DNA of 64,000 nucleotides from Anaerolineae bacterium (GTDB lineage: Bacteria > Chloroflexota > Anaerolineae > Promineifilales > Promineifilaceae). The stretch spans positions 1-64,000 of the forward strand of contig JAUIAP010000013.1 of NCBI GenBank assembly GCA_030425205.1. Direction: 5' to 3'. This document shows, in pieces, positions 27,587 to 35,682 of the stretch; the stretch's first letter is position 1; each line of letters opens with the position of its first letter. Under the pieces are notes generated by a model. That model searched no databases. It was not told the DNA's origin and was given only the letters and a program-made list of their open reading frames with translations. Both the position numbers and the translations under genes were made by a program.

Positions 27587-28948
27587 TCAGGGAAACACAA
27601 ATAATGTCATCGACGTGGCGGGCAGTTCAACACGCTCACCAACCGTCTGTACGCCTAAATTATCAGCAAAGACATCGGGCTCCAATCGCCAAACTTCGCT
27701 CGCTTGCGTTGTGTCGACGCCTACAATCTCTAGCGGCACTTCTACCGCGTCCGCCCCTCGATTGATAATCATCACCGTCACTGCGCCATCGTCGCGCCGC
27801 GCCGCCACAATCGAAATATATTCTTGATCTGACCTGCTAAACAGCAGTTCGTCGCCAAAATTTTGATACATCCGATAGACGAAATAGGTCGGTCGAGGTT
27901 CCGTTCGCCCCAACATTCCCCAACCCGATATCTTATTCTGCAACGCAAAGTGCGTCACCATCTCAACTTCTTGATTGATAAAACGCCCCAGCACATCCCC
28001 CCACCAAATCGCGTTGTAGAATCCATCAGGCGAATACTCAAACGTTGAAACATCGGTATAGTTGGAGTTAATCTCCATAATCCCAATCGGCTTGTCTTCA
28101 CCTGTAATCTCGCGGATCGTTTCGCGCACGGCGGGGATAATTGTGTCCCACTCTGGGGGATTGTCGCGCAACTGCTCAAACGTTGGAATTGGCTCAGTGC
28201 GACTGATGGGGAAGGGGTAACGATGAAACGTCACCACATCAACCATATCGCCGTTGACCTGCAAAAATTCGTTAAGCCAATCTAGGCCGTTGTCATCTTT
28301 CGGCCGATCATTTTCGTCGGCCGCAATCTGGTGTATGTTTGGCCCCAATAGCTGAATATCTGGATCAACCGCCAACATCGCCTCGGCAAATTCGCGCCAC
28401 TGTGCGTTATAAAATGCCGTATCCCACTCTGGCGCATTCTGCAACGCGCTGTACAAACTGGGTTCGTTCCCAATGCTCCAATACGTCACGCCGTACCCTT
28501 TTTCGATGTTGGTATAACGCACGATTTCGGCTGCATCCTCTGGTGATCCGCCCAACAGCCGCACGCTGATCGTCACCTCCGCATCAATGACCGCCTTCAA
28601 ATCCATAAATTGGTCGATTTGATACTCTTTCATATCATACGTATCGCCATAGCGACCGCCGGGAAAGCGCAAATAGGTTAAGCCAGACTCTGCAAACTCA
28701 TCCTGCACATCAACCGTCACGACGAGCCATGGGCCATAGTTTGTTCCGTAAACAAGCGGACTGATCGGCGCACTTGGCGCACTCGCATCGACGTACAAAC
28801 CCGGCGGAATCACGGTCGGCGTGGGTGGAACAGCCGTTGCTGTTGGCGCAATGGTCTCCGTTGGTGCAGGGGTGGCAGGTTGTTGCGACGCGCACCCAAT
28901 GAGTAAAAACAATGTGATCAGCAGCACAAACCTAGCAACACGTCTCAT
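27587..28948 (-). CDS. Clan GH-A glycoside hydrolase lipoprotein, family not assigned
   Basis: From the ATG at 28946-28948 (preceded by AAGGAAACACCC) the product has 453 residues. A lipobox (LFLLIGCAS) and a Thr/Pro linker lead into the catalytic domain SPLVYGTNYGPW. LTYLRFPGGRYGDTYD, the acid/base region YGVTYWSIGNEPSLY (Asn-Glu-Pro of clan A) and VDVVTFHRYPFP follow. IGIMEINSNYTDVS probably supplies the nucleophile Glu. The last ~80 residues form a beta domain. These are features of GH39/44/51-like enzymes, but I cannot decide the family. As an outward-facing lipoprotein inside the beta-glucan operon it probably cuts a co-occurring wall polysaccharide. Confidence 0.75.
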   Translation of the reverse strand: MRRVARFVLLITLFLLIGCASQQPATPAPTETIAPTATAVPPTPTVIPPGLYVDASAPSAPISPLVYGTNYGPWLVVTVDVQDEFAESGLTYLRFPGGRYGDTYDMKEYQIDQFMDLKAVIDAEVTISVRLLGGSPEDAAEIVRYTNIEKGYGVTYWSIGNEPSLYSALQNAPEWDTAFYNAQWREFAEAMLAVDPDIQLLGPNIHQIAADENDRPKDDNGLDWLNEFLQVNGDMVDVVTFHRYPFPISRTEPIPTFEQLRDNPPEWDTIIPAVRETIREITGEDKPIGIMEINSNYTDVSTFEYSPDGFYNAIWWGDVLGRFINQEVEMVTHFALQNKISGWGMLGRTEPRPTYFVYRMYQNFGDELLFSRSDQEYISIVAARRDDGAVTVMIINRGADAVEVPLEIVGVDTTQASEVWRLEPDVFADNLGVQTVGERVELPATSMTLFVFP

Positions 28949-29012
28949 GGGTGTTTCCTTGTCGTTATTCACTCTCTGTTTAGACTTTGATACGACAGTG
29001 GATTAAGGGAAT

Positions 29013-29044
29013 AAACGGATTGCAATCAGTTCGACAATCCGTTT
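29013..29044 (-). terminator. Hairpin between permease and glycosidase genes
   Basis: AAACGGATTG (29013-29022) and CAATCCGTTT (29035-29044) form a perfect 10-base stem with a 12-base loop. On the minus strand the run after the stem is ATTCCC, so it is a weak terminator or attenuator. On the plus strand GTTTTAAC follows. It lies between the transport genes and the downstream hydrolase genes and could lower expression of the latter. Confidence 0.5.
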
Positions 29045-29070
29045 GTTTTAACATCCCTTGTAGTCGTCCT

Positions 29071-30162
29071 CTATTTATTCCCTGTGATCACAATCCCCTG
29101 AATGAAGTACCGCTGCGCCATAAAGAAGAAGATCAGCGGAATAAACAGGGTCATGATGGCGGCCGCTTGGATCAACTGGGGTTGAGAGCCGTAAATTCCG
29201 TTGAAAAATGTTAGCCCAACCGTGATCGGTACCTTGTCTCTCGCGCCAGCTAGATAGATCAGCGGGTTGAAGAAATCATTCCATGCGAAGAAGAAGTGGA
29301 ACAGACTAATTGCCAACAGTGCCGGTCCTGACTGTGGCAGGATGACTGAGAAGAAGGTGCGTAACGGCCCTGCGCCGTCCATCGTTGCCGCCTCTTCCTG
29401 TTCTTTTGGAATCGTCAGGAAGTATTGACGCAAGAAGAAGACATTATAGGCGTTGGCAAAGAACTGCGGAAGGAGTAACGGCCACCAAGAAGGCACTAAT
29501 CCCAGCCGAACCCAGAAAGCGTAGGTTGGTACAAGTGTCACTTGCGGAGGCAAAATAATGGTGGAAAGCAAGATGATGAAGAGGATGTTCTTGCCCGGAA
29601 AGTTGAAGCGGGCAAAACCATAGGCGACAAATGCGGCCGATGTGACTGCTCCTACCATACCGACAAATGCGTAGAAAAATGTATTAGCAAGCAGACGTGC
29701 AAAGTCAATCGACGTCCACGCCTCAGAGTAGTTGCTCCAAGTAGGGGAAATCTCGCGCGCAGCGTCTAGCTGTCGCCATATACCTTCCCATGCGATCAGA
29801 CCGGCTTCTGGATTGCTGGGATCGATAAACTCACTCGACTGTCGCCCTCGATTAACCAGTGCAAGCTCACGCACAGTGCCATCTTCAAATGGAACGGAGA
29901 ATACGTCATACTCTTCCCCCTCATATTCAAAGGTTCGAGCCGTTGCTGGCAGAATCGGTCCTGACGGGTCTGAAATTTGCTCTTTTGTCTTGAGCGATGT
30001 AACCGCGCCATACGCCAATGGCATTAACCATAGCGATAGTATCGCGAGGGCGAAGAGGGTGATTCCTGCTTGGTTAAATAGTTTTCGTCTCTGTTTAAAG
30101 ACATGTTTTTGACTGGGAGTGCCTACATATGAGCTGGTTTGTTCTTGTGAAATTGTCGTCAT
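29071..30162 (-). CDS. ABC sugar transporter permease, MalG/UgpE type
   Basis: A 363-residue inner-membrane permease. The first helix (about residues 35-55) is followed by an unusually long external loop of roughly 110 residues. Five helices come next. The EAA coupling loop EEAATMDGAGPLRTFFSVIL (around 260) contacts the ATPase. This is the carbohydrate-uptake type 1 family. The gene starts 3 bases after the other permease gene stops. No matching ATPase gene is in the operon, so a shared MsmK-like ATPase elsewhere in the genome is likely. The predicted substrate is a beta-glucan oligosaccharide, from context. Confidence 0.92.
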   Translation of the reverse strand: MTTISQEQTSSYVGTPSQKHVFKQRRKLFNQAGITLFALAILSLWLMPLAYGAVTSLKTKEQISDPSGPILPATARTFEYEGEEYDVFSVPFEDGTVRELALVNRGRQSSEFIDPSNPEAGLIAWEGIWRQLDAAREISPTWSNYSEAWTSIDFARLLANTFFYAFVGMVGAVTSAAFVAYGFARFNFPGKNILFIILLSTIILPPQVTLVPTYAFWVRLGLVPSWWPLLLPQFFANAYNVFFLRQYFLTIPKEQEEAATMDGAGPLRTFFSVILPQSGPALLAISLFHFFFAWNDFFNPLIYLAGARDKVPITVGLTFFNGIYGSQPQLIQAAAIMTLFIPLIFFFMAQRYFIQGIVITGNK

Positions 30163-30165
30163 CGC

Positions 30166-31143
30166 TTATTCTCCCGCGTAAAAGACCCAGTACTTGGCCG
30201 TGCCAAAAATAAACAAGGTGAATATGAGGCCGACAATAAATATCAACCACGCCAATGCCGCTCCGTATCCCATATCCGCGTAACCAAATGCATTGGTAAA
30301 GAAGTGAATCATGTAGAAACGAGTTGTGCCTTCTGGATAGCCGTTGCCCCCATTGAGGACATAAGGCGTTAAGAAGTATTGCAGCGATCCCACCAAGCCC
30401 AAGATCAGGTTGTAAAAGATGACAGGGGAGACCATCGGGATGGTGATATTCCACAGACGACGAAACCAGCCTGCGCCATCGACTTTTGCAGCTTCATAAA
30501 GAGACGTTGGCACACCTTGCAACCCTGCCAGGTTGATGAGAATGGCGTTTCCAACACCCCAAATGCCGATGTAGGTGTAGGCGATGTAAATAGTTCTAGG
30601 ATCATCGAGCCAGCGGATACCGTTAAGCCCGACTGCCTCAAACGGTGTCAAGAATTCAATGATTCGATTAAGCCAGCCTGTCTGTGAATTCAGAACACCC
30701 TGCCAGATGAAAAGCGAGGCGATGGCTGGAATCATGGTTGGCATGTAGAAGAAAGTGCGAAATAGGTTTGTCCCCCACAGCGATTCACTATTGAGCAATA
30801 GGGCCAGCCCAAAGGCTAGAGCCATACCAATTGGGAGACTTATCAACGCAAAAACAAATGTGACCCTCATGGACTGCCAAACCAACTCATCATCAAACAG
30901 CATCCGCTTCCAATGGGTTAGGCCAACAAACTCAATCTCATCGGGACGTGCCAACTGAAAATCGAGTGTCGAAAAGACGAGGGAGGCGATCATTGGGAGT
31001 AGATAGAAAACTAAAAACCCAACGATCCAAATGCCAATAAAGGCATAGCCAAGTTTGGCTTCTCTCTTCTTTGCTGCTGATAGATCGCGCCAGCGTGTGC
31101 GCCGTGAGCGCCGCGCTTGTTGAAAGGCATCCATGAAACTCAT
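30166..31143 (-). CDS. ABC sugar transporter permease, MalF/UgpA type
   Basis: From the ATG at 31141-31143 (preceded by GGAGAAAACAAA) the product has 325 residues, with six predicted helices. The EAA-like loop LYEAAKVDGAGWFRRLWNIT is typical of MalF/UgpA subunits. The N-terminal tail is rich in Arg (RRSRRTRWRD) and cytosolic. It forms the heterodimeric channel with the MalG-type subunit encoded next. A longer frame start at 31203 is read only from the palindromic repeat and is rejected. Confidence 0.92.
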   Translation of the reverse strand: MSFMDAFQQARRSRRTRWRDLSAAKKREAKLGYAFIGIWIVGFLVFYLLPMIASLVFSTLDFQLARPDEIEFVGLTHWKRMLFDDELVWQSMRVTFVFALISLPIGMALAFGLALLLNSESLWGTNLFRTFFYMPTMIPAIASLFIWQGVLNSQTGWLNRIIEFLTPFEAVGLNGIRWLDDPRTIYIAYTYIGIWGVGNAILINLAGLQGVPTSLYEAAKVDGAGWFRRLWNITIPMVSPVIFYNLILGLVGSLQYFLTPYVLNGGNGYPEGTTRFYMIHFFTNAFGYADMGYGAALAWLIFIVGLIFTLFIFGTAKYWVFYAGE

Positions 31144-31160
31144 TTTGTTTTCTCCAAGAA

Positions 31161-31229
31161 AGTGGCTGATGGCTGGATGCAAGTGAGAAGTCAGGCCTCT
31201 CATCTAGCATCCAGCCACTTCTAGCCACT
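31161..31229. repeat. Reiterated-word palindrome between binding protein and permease
   Basis: GGCTGGATGC (31171-31180) pairs with GCATCCAGCC (31207-31216), and outer AGTGGCT (31161-31167) with AGCCACT (31223-31229). The arms repeat a GTGGCTGG-type word. The hairpin fills the space between the stop of the binding protein gene (31235) and the Shine-Dalgarno sequence of the permease gene. This is the same position as the REP hairpins between malE and malF of E. coli. Confidence 0.75.
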
Positions 31230-31234
31230 AACAA

Positions 31235-34099
31235 CTACTCAGCTTCGTCGAAGATTTCTTGTAAGTTGTCGCGCAATTCTTCTAGTCCCGCTTGTACATC
31301 AAAGTCAGGATTGTTGTTGAACTGCTCGTCAAATGTAGCGAGTGCGTCACGTGCTTGAAGCTCGTTTGGATAGCCAGCTTCATGGTTTGGATTATCTGGA
31401 TAACCCATTGCGTCGGTAACAACGCTCCAGTCGATGTCTTGATCGACGAACGTCTCACGTGTGTTTAGCTCGTCAAAGTAGGTACCTTGCAAGCTAAGGC
31501 GTGCAGGCAGTGCACCGTAAATTTGTGTCAATTCAGCCGCTGCATCACCGAGCATCCATTTGAGAACTTCCCAAGCTGCCTCTGGGTTCTGGCTGCCTTC
31601 GAGAATGGCGAAGGTGTCGCCGTGCATTTTTGCGGTTGTCGTGCCATCAGGAGCGGCCGGCATTGCGCCGATGCCCCAGTTGGCCTCCAAGCCAGCGAGA
31701 CAGCAGGTTGCGTACCAAAGGTGTGTCTGATCCATCGCAATATTGCCAGATTCGAACCAGTTGCCAGCATTCAAAATATCGCTGTTGCCATAGACGCTAT
31801 TGGGATAGAACGGTTGCTCACCCCACATCGCATCATAGTACCATTCAGCAGCCTCTGCCCAATGATCGGGGATAACTGCACTACCGTTGCCATCGTGGAA
31901 CGAGCCAGCACCAAATGAGGTCAGGCGACCACGAATGTCGGCCCATTGAACACCATAACCAAACTGCACGATGTTTTCTGGATCAAATCCGTCCATCGTC
32001 GCGTCGTTGCCGTTGGCATCTACGGTCAGAATTCGGCCGATTTCTGCCAGCGTGTCATGATTCCACTCAACTTCCTCGCCGTCCAAAATGTAAGGATCGC
32101 CTACGCGTGATGGTGGATATTCAAGTCCTGCTTCGTCGAACAGATCCTTGTTATAGGAGATGTATGTCGGGAAAAGGCCAAATGGCAAACCGACTTGTCC
32201 TTCGTTTGATGCGTAGAACTCAACCATTGCGGGGTCGAAGTCGCTCAAATCATAGTTCTCTGCGTCGATGAATGGTTGCAGGTCGAGCAGTGCATCGACA
32301 AATGCGGCCGAACCAGCGACACCGACAGGGCCGATGATGTCTGGGCTGTTGCCAGCAGCGATCTGCGTGTTGAGAATGTCGGTTGCCTGAGCATTGTCAA
32401 CGATCTCAAGAACCAACTCAATGTTGTCCTGTGACGCATTGAACTCTTCAACGAGTGCTTCCTGAAGTGGAATTTGATCTTCATTGCCACCTGTGCCAAG
32501 CCCAACGAACCAGCGCACGGTTCCCGTCACGTCGCTGTCCATTGCGCCTTCAGTCTCTTCCATCTCCCCACCGTCTTCTTCTGTCGCACCATCAACCTCA
32601 GCGGGTGGAGGGGTGAAGTCTGCGCCGTCGAAGATGCCTTCAAGGTTAGCGCGCAACTCTTCTAAGCCAGCCTGTACGTCGAAGTCGGGGTTGTTATTGA
32701 ACTGTTCGTCGAATGTAGCGAGTGCATCACGAGCAACAAGTTCATTTGGATAGCCAGCTTCATGGTTTGGATTATCTGGATAACCCATTGCGTCGGTAAC
32801 AACGCTCCAGTTGATGTCTTGATCGGCGAATGTATCGCGTTGGTTCAGTTCATCGAAGTAGGAGTCTTGCATGCTAATACGTGCAGGCAGTGCACCGTAA
32901 ATTTGTGTCAATTCAGCCGCGCCATCGCCAAGCATCCATTTAAGAACTTCCCACGCTGCGTCAGGATTCTTGCTCCCTTGCAGGATAGCAAAGGTGTCGC
33001 CGTGCATTTTTGCGGTTGTCGTGCCGTCAGGTGCGGCTGGCATTGCGCCGATGTTCCAGTTCGCCTCCAAGCCAGCGAGACAGCAGGTTGCGTACCACAG
33101 GTGTGTCTGATCCATCGCAATATTGCCAGACTCAAACCAGTTGCCAGCGTTCAAAATATCGCTGTTGCCATAGACGCTGTTGGGATAGAACGGTTGCTCA
33201 CCCCACATCGCATCGTAATACCATTCAGCACCCTCTGCCCAATGATCGGGGATAACTGCACCACCGTTGCCATCGTGGAACGAGCCGGCACCAAACGAGG
33301 TGAGGCGACCGCGAATGTCGGCCCATTGAACACCATAACCAAACTGCACGATGTTTTCTGGATCAAATTCGTCCATCGTCGCGTCGTTGCCGTTGGCATC
33401 TACGGTCAGAATTCGGCCGATTTCCGCAACCGTGTCATGATTCCACGGCACTTCTTCGCCATTGAGGATGTAGGGATCGCCGACTTTTGATGGTGGATAT
33501 TCCAACCCAGCTTCATCAAACAGATCCATATTGTAAGAGATGTAGGTTGGGAAAATGCCGAAAGGCAAGCCGATCTGACCTGCATTCGATTCATAGAATG
33601 CGACCATCGCAGGGTCAAAGTCGCTCAAATCGTAATTGTCTGCGTCGATGTAGGGTTGCAGATCGAGCAGTGCATCGACAAATGCGGCCGAACCAGCGAC
33701 ACCAACAGGGCCGATGATATCTGGCGCGTTGCCAGCAGCGATTTGCGTGTTGAGAATGTCGGTTGCCTGAGCATTATCAACAATTTCAAGCACCAACTCG
33801 ATGTCGTCTTGTGATGCGTTGTACGCTTCAACGAGGGCTTCTTGCGGCGCGATCTGGTCTTCATTGCCGCCCGTGCCTAGCCCAACAAACCAACGAACCC
33901 GCGTCTTGCCATCTGTGGTCGTTGCTGGCTCAGCTGTTGGCTCTGGTGCGTCATCTTCTGTCGTCGTATCGACTTCACCGGAGGTGTCGGGTTCATCGCC
34001 ACTATCCCCCCCAGTATCCGTATCACTGCCGCCACATGCGACAATTACTAAACTTAATATGACCAACAAGGTCATCCAATACCATTTTGACTTAGTCAT
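31235..34099 (-). CDS. Sugar-binding lipoprotein with two tandem solute-binding domains
   Basis: From the ATG at 34097-34099 (preceded by AGGAGAAGAA) the product has 954 residues, about twice the normal size. It begins with a signal peptide and lipobox (LSLVIVACGGS, Cys 22) and an acidic Thr/Asp/Glu linker. Two almost identical family 1 extracellular solute-binding domains follow, at about 66-485 and 526-954. They are joined by a Pro/Glu/Gly-rich linker. Both start RWFVGLGTGGNEDQI and end FDEQFNNNPDFDVQAGLEEL. The DNA repeats with a period of 1380 bases (460 codons). Each domain has a vicinal Cys pair (YATCCLAGLEANW). It should deliver oligosaccharides to the two permeases encoded downstream. 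Confidence 0.95.
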   Translation of the reverse strand: MTKSKWYWMTLLVILSLVIVACGGSDTDTGGDSGDEPDTSGEVDTTTEDDAPEPTAEPATTTDGKTRVRWFVGLGTGGNEDQIAPQEALVEAYNASQDDIELVLEIVDNAQATDILNTQIAAGNAPDIIGPVGVAGSAAFVDALLDLQPYIDADNYDLSDFDPAMVAFYESNAGQIGLPFGIFPTYISYNMDLFDEAGLEYPPSKVGDPYILNGEEVPWNHDTVAEIGRILTVDANGNDATMDEFDPENIVQFGYGVQWADIRGRLTSFGAGSFHDGNGGAVIPDHWAEGAEWYYDAMWGEQPFYPNSVYGNSDILNAGNWFESGNIAMDQTHLWYATCCLAGLEANWNIGAMPAAPDGTTTAKMHGDTFAILQGSKNPDAAWEVLKWMLGDGAAELTQIYGALPARISMQDSYFDELNQRDTFADQDINWSVVTDAMGYPDNPNHEAGYPNELVARDALATFDEQFNNNPDFDVQAGLEELRANLEGIFDGADFTPPPAEVDGATEEDGGEMEETEGAMDSDVTGTVRWFVGLGTGGNEDQIPLQEALVEEFNASQDNIELVLEIVDNAQATDILNTQIAAGNSPDIIGPVGVAGSAAFVDALLDLQPFIDAENYDLSDFDPAMVEFYASNEGQVGLPFGLFPTYISYNKDLFDEAGLEYPPSRVGDPYILDGEEVEWNHDTLAEIGRILTVDANGNDATMDGFDPENIVQFGYGVQWADIRGRLTSFGAGSFHDGNGSAVIPDHWAEAAEWYYDAMWGEQPFYPNSVYGNSDILNAGNWFESGNIAMDQTHLWYATCCLAGLEANWGIGAMPAAPDGTTTAKMHGDTFAILEGSQNPEAAWEVLKWMLGDAAAELTQIYGALPARLSLQGTYFDELNTRETFVDQDIDWSVVTDAMGYPDNPNHEAGYPNELQARDALATFDEQFNNNPDFDVQAGLEELRDNLQEIFDEAE

Positions 34100-34147
34100 G
34101 TTTCTTCTCCTCATGCGTCGTAACGCAGTGAAAATGTTGATTGTCTT

Positions 34148-34222
34148 TGGGTTCTCTCGCTTGTGGGGTGATCCTGGCGACTGCAATAAACTGCATATAG
34201 GAACTTGGTGCGAGAGAACCCA
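34148..34222 (-). promoter_or_regulatory. 13-base inverted repeat in the binding-protein leader
   Basis: TGGGTTCTCTCGC (34148-34160) and GCGAGAGAACCCA (34210-34222) are perfect inverted copies separated by 49 bases. The pair ends 49 bases before the binding protein ATG. It could fold as a leader RNA hairpin or act as paired protein-binding sites. Confidence 0.6.
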
Positions 34223-34302
34223 TTGCAGAAACATGATTTCGTGAGCAGTGCAGGATGTGATAATATGTTTAGTTGTTGATGGATTAATCTCCTTCTTCGA
34301 TT

Positions 34303-34354
34303 GAGGTCACACCGTCTCGTTTGGTTGGTCGCCTATGCAGACGGTGTTGACCTC
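34303..34354 (-). promoter_or_regulatory. Long inverted repeat upstream of binding protein gene
   Basis: GAGGTCACACCGTCT (34303-34317) pairs with AGACGGTGTTGACCTC (34339-34354) with one bulged base and a 21-base loop. On the minus strand it follows an AT-rich TAATAATATAGAG run near 34362 that may be a -10 region. It could thus be an operator at the transcription start or a leader hairpin. It is not followed by a U run, so it is not a normal terminator. Confidence 0.55.
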
Positions 34355-34464
34355 TCTATATTATTAGGTAGCTCATCCACGAAGCAGTATGAGGCGTTTG
34401 ACCGCCAACATTCTGTTCGTGGAACATACGCTTTATCTCCAAAATATCCCTTTTCCGAAACCTT

Positions 34465-35490
34465 CTAGCCACCTGTTGAAGCGCGAACAATTAGCTCTGT
34501 CGGCACACTCACGCGGCTTGGTTGGAGCGGTTTGTTCGTCACTATATCGTGTAGCATTTCAACAGCTAGTTTGCCCATCCGCCGAATCGGTTGACGGATT
34601 GTCGTCAGCGGTGGGTTAGCTTTTTCTGCAAACTGTAGATCATCAAATCCGATAATTGCCACGTCATGTGGAATCCGCAAGCCCACATCTTCGATTGCCC
34701 GCATTGCGCCCAGTGCGATGGAATCAGAAGCGGCAAATATCGCGTCTACGTTTTGTTCCAACAGCTTCTTTGCATTGGCATAGCCGCTATCCATGACAAA
34801 ATCGCCGTATGCAATCAACGTCGGATCGACGGCACGCCCACGCACGCGCAGCGCGTTCTTGTACCCTTCCAAACGGTCAATCGCGGAATAGTTGTTCATT
34901 GTGCCAGTAATCGTGCCGATGCGTTGATAACCCTGTCGAATGAGATGGCTGACAGCGGTAAATGCGCCGTTGACATTATCAGCATCGACATAGTTGACAT
35001 TCGCGTCATCAATCCGGCCGAGAACGACAAACGGCAAGTTAGCACTCTGGAGTCGTGGAATAACGGGGTTGTCTTTCGCTGTGCTGCTGACAACGATGCC
35101 ATCGACAAACGCATTTTGTATGATGCGCGTCGTCATCTGATTGATATCGCTCGTGTCATGCAGCAGGAAGAGGGTGAGGGTCTGGTCGTATTCGTTAGCA
35201 GCCTCGGCAACACCTTCTAGCAGCTTGCTGAAGTAAGGGTCGCTCAAAACCGCTTGGGCGATCTCGGTAATGAATACGCCTATGATGTTGGTGCGATGTC
35301 CCGTAAGGCTGCGAGCGGCTGCGTTGGGTTGAAAGCCTGTCTCTTCCACAACGCGCATCACTTTTGTGCGTGCCTTTTTGCTGACACTGCCCTGATTGCG
35401 TAGCACACGAGAAGCAGTTGAGCGTGAAACGCCGGCAAGTTCAGCAATATTTTCCAGCGTCAGCTTGTTTGTTTTTGGGAGCGTTCCCAT
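34465..35490 (-). CDS. LacI-family transcriptional repressor 1
   Basis: A 341-residue regulator. The N-terminal helix-turn-helix LENIAELAGVSRSTASRVLR (about 12-31) and hinge AARSLTGHRTNIIGVF are followed by a periplasmic-binding-protein-like sugar sensor ending IIGFDDLQFAEKANPPLTTI. It lies immediately upstream of the sugar importer operon on the same strand, so it probably controls it. Two palindromes of the GGGAGCG(T)TCCC type occur in its own control region, one at the promoter and one overlapping its own start codon. They resemble the TGGGAGCGCTCCCA operator known for CebR of Streptomyces, which responds to cellobiose. Autorepression is therefore likely, with a beta-glucoside oligomer as inducer. 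Confidence 0.92.
   Translation of the reverse strand: MGTLPKTNKLTLENIAELAGVSRSTASRVLRNQGSVSKKARTKVMRVVEETGFQPNAAARSLTGHRTNIIGVFITEIAQAVLSDPYFSKLLEGVAEAANEYDQTLTLFLLHDTSDINQMTTRIIQNAFVDGIVVSSTAKDNPVIPRLQSANLPFVVLGRIDDANVNYVDADNVNGAFTAVSHLIRQGYQRIGTITGTMNNYSAIDRLEGYKNALRVRGRAVDPTLIAYGDFVMDSGYANAKKLLEQNVDAIFAASDSIALGAMRAIEDVGLRIPHDVAIIGFDDLQFAEKANPPLTTIRQPIRRMGKLAVEMLHDIVTNKPLQPSRVSVPTELIVRASTGG
35475..35490 (-). promoter_or_regulatory. LacI-type operator overlapping the repressor start codon
   Basis: TTGGGAGCGTTCCCAT on the plus strand, that is ATGGGAACGCTCCCAA on the coding strand. The operator includes the ATG and encodes Met-Gly-Thr-Leu-Pro. Apart from the first base it is identical to the site at 35611-35626. 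The two centres are 136 bases apart, close to 13 helical turns. Confidence 0.75.
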
Positions 35491-35610
35491 AATTGCTTCT
35501 CGATTCGACGATTATTTGGCTAAATCAGATTAAATGGTGCGAATTTTGAAGAAACCCGCTGTGATTTACCAATTAATGCGATACCTGCGAATCAAAATTC
35601 CTTCTCGGTA

Positions 35611-35662
35611 ATGGGAGCGTTCCCATTTTTCTTCATCATACACGAAACTTACAGGTTGTCAA
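35611..35662 (-). promoter_or_regulatory. Promoter of LacI repressor 1 with operator at the start site
   Basis: On the minus strand TTGACA (35662-35657), 16-base spacer, TATGAT (35640-35635). The palindrome ATGGGAGCGTTCCCAT follows at 35611-35626, covering the expected transcription start. Binding of repressor there would block its own promoter. The leader from here to the ATG is about 130 bases. Confidence 0.78.
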
Positions 35663-35682
35663 CACATTCCAAATCGTTACCG

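Noticed and set aside
32762..33490. 242-codon plus-strand frame opposite the binding protein, repeated at 31487-31918
   Set aside because: It recurs only because the gene under it is duplicated; no start signals of its own.
34100..34234. Upstream extension of the binding protein gene to an ATG at 34234
   Set aside because: It would put 45 residues before the signal peptide; the ATG at 34099 has AGGAGAAG at normal spacing.
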